Notes: generated from the sequence alone by a model not told the origin. Shown: positions 1 through 5,720, counted from the first letter of the stretch. The stretch is DNA of 5,992 nucleotides from JANNSW01 sp031431235 (GCA_031431235.1 JANPDA010000202.1:1-5992), one strand, 5' to 3'. Numbers and translations are program-made.

Positions 1-11
1 GCGAGGCAGCC

Positions 12-1352
12 ATGGCAGAACCTTCGAAGCAGATGTCGCTGGGGCTCTCCGTCTACAAGCTGGGCTACCATCGGGGCGCCTGGCGGATGCCGGATTTCCC
101 GCACGACGGCATGATGAGCCTCGATGCCTTCGCCAAGACCGCGCGGGACGCCGAGCGCGCCAAGCTCGATTTCATCTTCTTTGCCGACATCATGGCGGTC
201 GAGAACCTCGAGAGCCCCAACCGGGACATCGCGCTCGAGCATTTCGTGGTGAAGCTCGACCAGATCGTCGCCCTGTCGGCGCTCGCCTCCCTCACGCGCC
301 ACATCGGGCTGATCGGGACCATCTCCACGACCTATGCGCACCCCTACCGGATCGCGCGCATGATGGCCTCGCTCGACGTCGTCAGCGGCGGGCGGGCCGG
401 CTGGAACGTGGTCACCTCCTACAGTCCCGACGAGATGCGCAACTACGGGCTTGCCGCACCCCTCGAGCCGGCGGTCCGCTATGGGCGGGCGCACGAGGCG
501 ATCGACGTCGTGCGCGGCCTGTGGGCGAGCTGGCAGGACGGCGCCTTCGTCCAGGACAAGGCCGGCGGCCGCTACCTGGACCGCAGCAGGATGCAGGTCC
601 TCGACCACAAGGGGACGCATTTCTCGTCGAAAGGGCCCCTCGACATCGCTCCCTCGCCGCAGGGCTGCCCCCTCATCGTCACCGCCGGCGAGTCGCCTGC
701 CGCCTTGGACTTGGCGGCGCGCTACGCCAGCATCCAGTATGCGCCGACCAATGGCGACCTCGCCCTGGCACGCGCCGCCTACCGGGCCACGAAGGCCCGC
801 GTGGTCGAGCTCGGCCGCACCGCCGACGAGCTCCGGATCATGCCCGGCCTCATGCCGATCGTCGGCGAGACGGAGCGCGAGGCCATCGCCAAGCGCGACC
901 AGATCCGGAAACTCGTGCATCCGAGGAACGGGCTCGGCATGCTGGAGCCACTGCTCGGCGACCTCTCCAGGCTCGACATCGACGCGCCGCTGCCGCGCTC
1001 GCTGGAGCCGCCCAAGGACAAGCTCGGCGGCGCCGCCTGGGCCCTCTTCGACCGCGCCGTGGCGGAAGGCCTGACCATCCGCCAGACCTACGAGGCCATG
1101 TCCGACGGCGAATGGTGGTTCATGACGCGGGTCGGTACGCCCAAGTCCATCGCCGACGAGATGGAGGAGTGGTTCACGACCGGTGCAGCCGACGGCTTCA
1201 ACATCCTGCCGCACTATATGCCGGGTGGCGTCGACGACTTCGTCGGTCTCATCGTGCCCGAGTTGCAGAGGCGCAATCTCTTCCGGCGGGAATACCGGGG
1301 CAGCACCTTGCGCGAGCTGCTCGGCTTGCCGCGACCCAACACGAGCCGTTGA
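12..1352 (+). CDS. FMN-dependent monooxygenase, NtaA/SnaA/DszA family (luciferase-like fold)
   Basis: Predicted cytosolic flavin monooxygenase of the two-component bacterial-luciferase class. Characterised relatives use FMNH2 supplied by a separate reductase plus O2 to attack C-N or C-S compounds (nitrilotriacetate, EDTA, dibenzothiophene sulfone, pristinamycin). At 446 aa the length is normal for this family rather than for shorter luciferases. Seen in the protein: YKLGYHRGAWRMP near residues 16-28; FIFFAD in the first barrel strands; IGLIGTISTTYAHPYRIAR followed by SLDVVSGGRAGWNVVTS around residues 98-137, the strongest family signature; GPLDIAPSPQGCPLIVTAGES in the middle; and a C-terminal GTPKSIADEMEEW, DGFNILP, VPELQRRNLFRREY, TLRELLGL series. 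The ATG follows a GCGAGG ribosome-binding site with a 5-base spacer. It probably forms an operon with the aldehyde dehydrogenase 60 bp downstream. The substrate cannot be told from sequence. After TAGES the usual phenylalanine-containing stretch reads IQYAPTN, so substrate choice may differ from known members. The family call is firm; the reaction is inferred. Confidence 0.93.
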   Translation: MAEPSKQMSLGLSVYKLGYHRGAWRMPDFPHDGMMSLDAFAKTARDAERAKLDFIFFADIMAVENLESPNRDIALEHFVVKLDQIVALSALASLTRHIGLIGTISTTYAHPYRIARMMASLDVVSGGRAGWNVVTSYSPDEMRNYGLAAPLEPAVRYGRAHEAIDVVRGLWASWQDGAFVQDKAGGRYLDRSRMQVLDHKGTHFSSKGPLDIAPSPQGCPLIVTAGESPAALDLAARYASIQYAPTNGDLALARAAYRATKARVVELGRTADELRIMPGLMPIVGETEREAIAKRDQIRKLVHPRNGLGMLEPLLGDLSRLDIDAPLPRSLEPPKDKLGGAAWALFDRAVAEGLTIRQTYEAMSDGEWWFMTRVGTPKSIADEMEEWFTTGAADGFNILPHYMPGGVDDFVGLIVPELQRRNLFRREYRGSTLRELLGLPRPNTSR

Positions 1353-1397
1353 CCAGTAGACTTCCTGGCAGGCCTACTGCCGTATCGTGTTTCCACC

Positions 1398-1403
1398 AGA
1401 AGG
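1398..1403 (+). promoter_or_regulatory. Ribosome-binding site of the aldehyde dehydrogenase
   Basis: AGAAGG lies 9 bases before the ATG at 1413. This supports that start and independent translation of the second gene of the unit. Confidence 0.6.
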
Positions 1404-1412
1404 CGACCCCCC

Positions 1413-2807
1413 ATGACCCCAACCGCCAAGATCGTCTCCCCCGTCGACGGCTCCGTCTATGCCGAGCGTCCGCTGGCCAGCGACGCGGCCATCGACAAGG
1501 CCCTCGCAGCCGCCCGCGCCGCCCAGTCCGCCTGGCGCCGGCTCAGCCTCGCCGAGCGGGCCGAGCCCCTGACCGCCGCCATCGCCCACATGAACGCCGC
1601 CAAGGACGAGATCGCCAAGGAGCTGGCCTGGCAGATGGGCCGGCCGGTGCGCTACGGCGCCGGCGAGATTGCGCGCGGCTTCACGGAGCGGGCCGAGCAC
1701 ATGCTCGCCATCGCACCCGAGGCGCTGGCCGACATCGACGTCGGCGCCAAGGCGGGCTTCAAGCGCTTCATCCGCCGCGATCCGCTGGGCACCGTGCTCG
1801 TCATCGCGCCCTGGAACTATCCGTTCCTCACGGCGGTGAACACCATCTGGCCGGCGCTGATGGCGGGGAACGCGGTCATCCTCAAGCACGCCACGCAGAC
1901 GTTATTGGTGGGCGAGCGCTTCCAGCAGGCCCTCGACACGGCCGGCCTGCCCAAGGGGCTGTTCCAGAACCTGGTGCTGAGCCACGAGCAGGCCACCCGC
2001 ATCATCCAGTCGGGCCAAATCAACCAGGTCAACTTCACCGGCAGCGTCGAAGGAGGCCGCGCGATCGAGCGGGCGGCGGCGGGCCATTTCATCGGCGTCG
2101 GGCTCGAGCTCGGCGGTAAGGACCCGGCCTATGTGCGCGCCGACGCCAATCTCGAGCATGCGGTCGAGAACCTCGTCGACGGCGCATTCTTCAATTCGGG
2201 CCAGAGCTGCTGCGGGATCGAGCGGATCTATGTCGACAAGAAGATCTACCCGAAGTTCATCGAGGGCTTCCTCGCCCTGACGAAATCCTATGTGCTCGAA
2301 ACGCCGCTCGACGAGAGGACGACGCTCGGACCGATGGTGAACGCGAAGGCCGCCGACCTCGTGCGCGGCCAGATCGAGGCGGCGGTGCGGAGCGGGGCGA
2401 AATCCCTCATCGATACCACGTCGTTCAAGCGCGACGCCAAGGGCTCTGCCTACATGGCGCCGCAGGTGCTGACCGAGGTCGACCACCAGATGGGCGTGAT
2501 GCGGGAGGAGAGTTTTGGTCCGGTGATCGGCATCATGCCGGTGTCGGGCGACGACGAGGCGGTGAAACTGATGAATGACAGCCAGTACGGCCTGACCGCC
2601 GCCGTCTGGACCTCGGATGCCGGTGCGGCCGAGCAGATCGGCGAGAGAATCGAGACCGGCACCGTCTACATGAACCGCTGCGACTATCTGGATCCCGCGC
2701 TCGCCTGGACCGGCGTCAAGGCGAGCGGCCGCGGCGCAACCCTCTCGCGCGTCGGCTACGAGACGCTGACGCGTCCGAAAAGCTTTCATCTGCGGGTGAA
2801 GATCTGA
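1413..2807 (+). CDS. NAD(P)+-dependent aldehyde dehydrogenase
   Basis: Cytosolic oxidation of an aldehyde to the carboxylic acid through a thiohemiacetal on the catalytic cysteine. All core residues of the ALDH superfamily are visible in the 464 aa: the oxyanion asparagine N135 in APWNYP; the cofactor lysine K158 in VILKHA; the Rossmann segment NFTGS (207-211); the general base E232 in LELGGKDP; the nucleophile C266 in NSGQSC, followed directly by a second cysteine C267; and EESFGP (365-370), whose glutamate normally binds the nicotinamide ribose. The length is slightly under the usual 480-500 aa, because the N-terminus is short, and the protein looks complete. The KHA after the cofactor lysine, instead of the common KPS, marks a less studied ALDH branch. 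Position and strand suggest co-transcription with the preceding monooxygenase and a job removing its aldehyde product, which is inference. Substrate and NAD/NADP preference are unknown. Confidence 0.95.
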   Translation: MTPTAKIVSPVDGSVYAERPLASDAAIDKALAAARAAQSAWRRLSLAERAEPLTAAIAHMNAAKDEIAKELAWQMGRPVRYGAGEIARGFTERAEHMLAIAPEALADIDVGAKAGFKRFIRRDPLGTVLVIAPWNYPFLTAVNTIWPALMAGNAVILKHATQTLLVGERFQQALDTAGLPKGLFQNLVLSHEQATRIIQSGQINQVNFTGSVEGGRAIERAAAGHFIGVGLELGGKDPAYVRADANLEHAVENLVDGAFFNSGQSCCGIERIYVDKKIYPKFIEGFLALTKSYVLETPLDERTTLGPMVNAKAADLVRGQIEAAVRSGAKSLIDTTSFKRDAKGSAYMAPQVLTEVDHQMGVMREESFGPVIGIMPVSGDDEAVKLMNDSQYGLTAAVWTSDAGAAEQIGERIETGTVYMNRCDYLDPALAWTGVKASGRGATLSRVGYETLTRPKSFHLRVKI

Positions 2808-2825
2808 CCACAGCCGACAGCGGGT

Positions 2826-3524
2826 TCAACTCGCCTCGTCGGTCCGCGACGACAGCGCAGCCAGCGCGAGCTTTGCCACCTCGCGGGTGACCTCGCGGGG
2901 CTTCTCCCACAGCAGCCGGTCGATCTCGCCCACGAGCCGCTCCGCCATCTCGAACGAACGTTCCATGTGGCGCACCAGATGACTGACGGCAGGGGGAGTT
3001 GCCGGCAGCTGGCGATCCGCCAGCAGCTTGACGAGCACCGCTGCGAGCAGGCTCTCGTCAGGCGGCTCGATCGCCACCACCGGCACCGAGCGCAGCCGCG
3101 ATCTGAGGTCGGGGAGCGTGATCGCCCATTCGCCGGGCCGCGACCTGGCCGTCAGCAGCACGTGGCCAGCCTGCTCGCGTGCGAGGTTCAACAAGTGAAA
3201 GAGCGCCCGCTCGTCAGCGATCGAGCGATCGATATCCTCGACCACGCCCGCACGCGCTTCGGCCATCTCCAGGATCGCGCGCTCGTCGGCTTGGGCTGCC
3301 GCGCACATCGCAGCGCCGGTGCGATGTCGCCAGACGCTGGCCAGATGCGTCTTGCCGGAGGCCGCCGGCCCCACGACGACGAGCGCAGGCCCCGGCCAGT
3401 CGGGCCAGCGGTCGATCATCGCGACCGCCGCGTCGTTGCAGGCCGAGACGATGAAATCCTCCGACCCCAGCGCCGGCCGGTGCGGCAAGTCGAGAACGAG
3501 TTGCTCGGGGCGCGCTGCCGTCAT
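2826..3524 (-). CDS. hdaA: HdaA, DnaA-related AAA+ regulator of replication initiation
   Basis: In the known family, Hda/HdaA binds the DNA polymerase III sliding clamp and stimulates ATP hydrolysis on DnaA (regulatory inactivation of DnaA), preventing over-initiation. The 232 aa show an N-terminal clamp-binding motif QLVLDL (residues 8-13) followed by LPHRPALGSEDF; Walker A GPAASGKT (52-59); a Walker B-like VVEDID (94-99); a sensor-1 region LLTARSRP (123-130); LPDLRSRL (137-144), equivalent to the arginine-finger box of DnaA; and an RSFEMAERLVGEIDR sensor-2 helix (189-203). There is no C-terminal DnaA DNA-binding domain, and the length is typical of HdaA, so this is not a truncated dnaA. The ATG overlaps the permease stop codon as ATGA, with only a weak G-rich ribosome-binding site inside the permease gene, so translational coupling is likely. 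Its stop codon faces the aldehyde dehydrogenase stop across 18 bp. Confidence 0.9.
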   Translation of the reverse strand: MTAARPEQLVLDLPHRPALGSEDFIVSACNDAAVAMIDRWPDWPGPALVVVGPAASGKTHLASVWRHRTGAAMCAAAQADERAILEMAEARAGVVEDIDRSIADERALFHLLNLAREQAGHVLLTARSRPGEWAITLPDLRSRLRSVPVVAIEPPDESLLAAVLVKLLADRQLPATPPAVSHLVRHMERSFEMAERLVGEIDRLLWEKPREVTREVAKLALAALSSRTDEAS

Positions 3525-4666
3525 GGCGGATCGCCCCCGGCGGCGGGCAGCGGATCAGCTTCGCGAGCAGGAGCCGGTGCGGTCTCGACTCTGGGCGCCT
3601 GGAAGAGATCGCTCGCCAGATACTCCCTCACCGCAAAACGCCCGAGCACGCCGGCCGCTGCAGCGAACGGGACCGCGACCAGCACGCCCAGGAACCCGAA
3701 CAGATAGCCCATGGCGAACAGCGCAAAGATCAGCCAGACCGGATGCAGCTTCACGTGCTTGCCGACGATGTTGGGCGAAAGGAGAGTTCCCTCGAGCGCC
3801 TGCCCCCCCGCGAACACGGCCGCGACCAGCACGATCCGGAAATTGTCATCGGGCCAGAACTGGGAGAACGCGACTGCCAGCGACAGCAGCAGTCCCGCCC
3901 AGGTTCCCGCAAACGGCACGAAGCCGAGAAGTCCCGCGCCCAGGCCGATCAGGACAGCGTAGCTCACCCCGATCAGCGACAGGGCGATCGCATACAGCAC
4001 GCCGAGGATGAGGCAGACCGTCAACTGGCCCCTGAGGAACCCGGCCAGCACCTCGTTCATCTCGCTCGCGAGGCCGCGAATGGTGGCGGCATGGGCGCGC
4101 GGCAGCCAGCTGTCGAGGGTTGCGATCATCTTGTCCCAATCGCACAGCAAAAAGTACGCGACCACCGGCGTGACGAGGACGAGCGCCACGGAATTGACGA
4201 GCGCGAGGCCTCCCGTCAGCATGGACTTGGCGAGCGGCAGCACCGCCTCGCCCGCCCAGCTTCGCGCATGTGCAAAGAGCTGCTCGAGCCCCTGTTGGAT
4301 CTGGGGAAGCGCAATACCAAAGGTGTTGGAGAGGCGCGCTTCGAGCGTGGCGAGAAAAGCCGTGACGCCGCCCTGGTCGCGCGCGAGCGTATCGATCAGG
4401 CCCCCGAGCTGCGTGACGAGCAACGGCACCAGCAGCACGAGGGCAAGCGCCACGACCAGCCCGGCCAAAGCGATGATGAGGATCGATGCAAGCAGCCGTG
4501 AAAGCCCGAGACGCTCCAGCCTGTCGACCACCGGATCGAGCAGATAGGCGAGTGCGAGGCCCGCGACGAACGGCAGCAGGATGCCCTGCAGCAGCCAGAC
4601 GAGCGCCGCGAGCACCGCGATGACGCCGGCCCAAGCCAGTGTGTGCCGACGGCGCTCGCCCTCCAT
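3521..4666 (-). CDS. AI-2E/PerM family inner-membrane permease
   Basis: Multi-pass inner-membrane protein of the AI-2E transporter/PerM family. Studied members export autoinducer-2, act as Na+/H+ antiporters or take part in permeability, and the real substrate of most is unknown. In the 381 aa I see paired hydrophobic segments at about residues 12-42 and 60-85, then a soluble stretch from about 90 to 150. More hydrophobic segments follow at about 152-174, 215-262, 277-290 and 308-342. The family hallmarks are FLRGQL (210-215), the LEGTLLSPNIVGKHVKLHPV run (291-310), and GYLFGFLGVLVAVP (320-333). The C-terminal 25 residues are Pro/Ala-rich and probably disordered. I chose the ATG at 4666 because AGAGGA lies 8 bases upstream. 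An in-frame GTG at 4690 would add 8 residues but has no visible ribosome-binding site. It overlaps hdaA by 4 bases, and the pair is probably one transcript. The family call is firm; the substrate is unknown. Confidence 0.93.
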   Translation of the reverse strand: MEGERRRHTLAWAGVIAVLAALVWLLQGILLPFVAGLALAYLLDPVVDRLERLGLSRLLASILIIALAGLVVALALVLLVPLLVTQLGGLIDTLARDQGGVTAFLATLEARLSNTFGIALPQIQQGLEQLFAHARSWAGEAVLPLAKSMLTGGLALVNSVALVLVTPVVAYFLLCDWDKMIATLDSWLPRAHAATIRGLASEMNEVLAGFLRGQLTVCLILGVLYAIALSLIGVSYAVLIGLGAGLLGFVPFAGTWAGLLLSLAVAFSQFWPDDNFRIVLVAAVFAGGQALEGTLLSPNIVGKHVKLHPVWLIFALFAMGYLFGFLGVLVAVPFAAAAGVLGRFAVREYLASDLFQAPRVETAPAPAREADPLPAAGGDPP

Positions 4667-4674
4667 GCCCTCGA

Positions 4675-4680
4675 TCCTCT
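4675..4680 (-). promoter_or_regulatory. Ribosome-binding site deciding the permease start
   Basis: AGAGGA on the minus strand sits 8 bases before the ATG at 4666. It favours that ATG over the upstream in-frame GTG at 4690, which has no purine-rich site in front of it. Confidence 0.6.
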
Positions 4681-4715
4681 CACGTCTCACCGGCTTTTAA
4701 CCTAAGACACTGCGA

Positions 4716-4743
4716 ACAATAACCGCTACGTCTCGTCGTCAAG
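4716..4743 (-). promoter_or_regulatory. Candidate promoter for the permease-hdaA unit
   Basis: On the minus strand CTTGAC (4743-4738) and TATTGT (4721-4716) are separated by 16 bases and lie about 50 bases before the permease ATG. The first box matches the alphaproteobacterial -35 well; the second is a weak -10. The site lies downstream of the hairpins that follow the phosphatidyltransferase gene, where an independent promoter would be needed. This is pattern matching by eye only. Confidence 0.25.
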
Positions 4744-4756
4744 TCGAGCACGGGAC

Positions 4757-4796
4757 CTGTAGGGTGCAATAGGCCTGCTTCAGGCCGTATTGCACC
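4757..4796. repeat. REP-like hairpin, left member of an inverted doublet
   Basis: GGTGCAATAGGCCTG (4763-4777) pairs with CAGGCCGTATTGCACC (4781-4796) across a 3-base CTT loop with one bulged C. The stem is therefore about 15 bp. A short GTAGG leader precedes it. GTAGGGTGC..-type palindromes of this look are scattered between genes in many proteobacteria, as I recall without having searched. As RNA it could act as a 3' stabiliser or weak terminator for the upstream phosphatidyltransferase transcript. There is no U-run, so it is not a standard intrinsic terminator. Confidence 0.7.
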
Positions 4797-4821
4797 ACCC
4801 CGGATCGCAACGCCAGCCGAA

Positions 4822-4857
4822 GGTGAAATACGGCGAAGGCGCCTATTGCGCCCTGCG
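4822..4857. repeat. REP-like hairpin, inverted copy of the preceding one
   Basis: GGTGAAATACGGCG (4822-4835) pairs with CGCCTATTGCGCC (4840-4852) across a 4-base loop, with one mismatch, one wobble and one bulged C. The reverse complement reads AGGGCGCAATAGGC followed by GCCGTATTTCACC. This matches the neighbouring hairpin (AGGGTGCAATAGGC, then GCCGTATTGCACC) except for two substitutions and a shorter centre. The two units therefore form a head-to-head pair about 25 bp apart, like the REP doublets called BIMEs. Confidence 0.65.
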
Positions 4858-4900
4858 CCGAGGCACAACCGCTCGCGAAAATGATTCGGTTGTTGTTCGG
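4858..4900 (-). terminator. Hairpin just after the phosphatidyltransferase stop; possible terminator
   Basis: CCGA-GGC-ACAACCG (4858-4871) faces CGGTTGT-TGT-TCGG (4887-4900), giving 7 bp plus 4 bp of stem around a 3x3 internal loop and a 15-base apical loop. It begins 6 bases past the TAG at 4907 on the minus strand. No T-run follows on the coding strand, so it would be Rho-assisted or act as a 3' stabiliser rather than a textbook intrinsic terminator. Confidence 0.35.
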
Positions 4901-4906
4901 GCTGTC

Positions 4907-5557
4907 CTAGCGGCCGGCTGCGCTCCTGTCGCCGGCGTCCGGCCTGGCCAATTGACGCGGCGCCAGCCACTCCTTGAAATAGGCAAAGGCAGACATGACG
5001 GTCGTCGCCGCGATCGCCATATGCAGAAGCGGCCGCAGTCCGCCCAAACCGAGCTGCAGGCCCTCGTCGGCGATGACGACGATGGCGAGGATCACCTGGG
5101 CCGCCGTGTTGACTTTGCCGGCGAGCAGCGGGCGGATCCGCACCGGGCCATACAGCAGCGAGCGCAGCAGCACCGCTGCCATCAGGATCACGTCGCGCAT
5201 CACAACCAGCGCGACCAGCCAGCCCGGCAGCAGCCCCAGATAGCCCAACGCCAGATAGGTCCCGATCAGCAACAGCTTGTCGGCAATCGAATCGAGGGCG
5301 GCACCAAGCTCGGTATGCCAGCCATAGCGGCGTGCGAGAAAGCCATCGACGCCATCGCTCACCGCAGCCACCACCAGCACGATCAGGGCTTCCCGCATGC
5401 GGCCTTGGAACAGGAGCCAGACCACCAGCGGAGCCAGCACGAGCCGCAGCAAGCTCAGCACATTGGGTGCGTTCAACACGATCGACCACTTGCCGGAACT
5501 ACGTTCACCACCCGATCGTCCTCTCGTGGCGAGGAATGCCCTGTATGCCAAACCCAC
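4907..5557 (-). CDS. CDP-alcohol phosphatidyltransferase (PgsA or CAP-type cardiolipin synthase-like)
   Basis: Inner-membrane enzyme that moves a phosphatidyl group from CDP-diacylglycerol to an alcohol, releasing CMP. The class signature is complete: D68-x2-D71-G72-x2-A75-R76-x8-G85-x3-D89-x3-D93, which holds the divalent metals and the CDP group. It is preceded by NAPNVLSLLRLVLAPL (29-44), typical of the first membrane helix, and followed by R121-D122 and GKVNTAAQ (147-154), typical of PgsA and CAP-type cardiolipin synthases. About six hydrophobic segments span residues 35-195; the last 20 residues are polar. The start is uncertain. GTG at 5557 has AGAGGA only 4 bases upstream, and the first 26 residues do not look like the family. 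A GTG at 5479 would give 190 aa, the usual size. From memory, housekeeping pgsA of this bacterial group lies near uvrC and moaD, so this is probably a paralogue and I give no symbol. The acceptor alcohol is not known. Confidence 0.88.
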   Translation of the reverse strand: MGLAYRAFLATRGRSGGERSSGKWSIVLNAPNVLSLLRLVLAPLVVWLLFQGRMREALIVLVVAAVSDGVDGFLARRYGWHTELGAALDSIADKLLLIGTYLALGYLGLLPGWLVALVVMRDVILMAAVLLRSLLYGPVRIRPLLAGKVNTAAQVILAIVVIADEGLQLGLGGLRPLLHMAIAATTVMSAFAYFKEWLAPRQLARPDAGDRSAAGR

Positions 5558-5565
5558 TCATTCCT

Positions 5566-5628
5566 CTAGAGCATTTTCTGACGAAGTGGCTACCGGTTCG
5601 TCGAAAGAAAATACGACAGAACAAGAAC
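5566..5628. repeat. Rhizobiales-type intergenic palindromic repeat
   Basis: GCATTTTCT-GACGAA (5571-5585) pairs with TTCGTC-GAA-AGAAAATAC (5597-5614), with one G-T pair and a 3-base bulge, around the loop GTGGCTACCGG. The unit starts at a CTAG (5566) and ends where the next element's CTAG begins (5629). The core GAGCATTTTC..GAAGTGG..ACCGGTTC is a pattern I recall as frequent in Rhizobiales intergenic DNA. It lies immediately upstream of the phosphatidyltransferase start and even supplies part of the candidate ribosome-binding site. The family assignment is from memory, not from a search. Confidence 0.6.
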
Positions 5629-5707
5629 CTAGTGTGGTGTCTCGCAAATGCCATCCAGCATCCGCGGCTGGCTCGGTGATGGCATTTGCGAGGAGAAACC
5701 ACACTAG
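5629..5707. repeat. 79-bp palindromic element A bounded by CTAG (MITE/REP-like)
   Basis: The left arm (5629-5655) is CTAGTGTGGT, then GT, then CTCGCAAATGCCATC. The reverse complement of the right arm (5678-5707) is CTAGTGTGGT, then TTCTC, then CTCGCAAATGCCATC. The outer 10 bp and inner 15 bp therefore match perfectly, separated by an unequal internal loop. A 22-base centre contains a small CCAGC/GCTGG hairpin. There is no coding capacity. The CTAG ends could be target duplications of a non-autonomous element or part of the palindrome itself; CTAG being self-complementary, sequence alone cannot decide. Confidence 0.75.
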
Positions 5708-5720
5708 AATCATAGAGTTG

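Noticed and set aside
521..2119. Open frame of 532 codons on the + strand spanning the monooxygenase and ALDH genes
   Set aside because: It crosses two genes with intact, motif-rich frames, and its translation is Arg/Pro/His-rich with no domain. It is a typical high-GC shadow frame.
1902..2789. Open frame of 295 codons antisense to the ALDH gene
   Set aside because: No recognisable motif and an odd His/Arg/Ala composition; the ALDH reading of the same DNA is complete with all catalytic residues.
2826..3524. Truncated dnaA
   Set aside because: Length, the N-terminal QLVLDL clamp motif and the absence of a DNA-binding domain fit HdaA fully; there is no frameshift or remnant beyond the stop.
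3743..4501. Open frame of 252 codons antisense to the permease gene
   Set aside because: Rich in Arg, Gln and His with no hydrophobic or domain pattern; the opposite strand encodes a clear membrane protein.
4664..4690. GTG at 4690 as the permease start
   Set aside because: No ribosome-binding site in front of it, while AGAGGA lies 8 bases before the in-frame ATG at 4666.
4680..5489. Alternative minus-strand frame of 269 codons over the phosphatidyltransferase
   Set aside because: It lacks any motif, whereas the other minus-strand frame has the full CDP-alcohol signature. It also runs through the intergenic hairpins.
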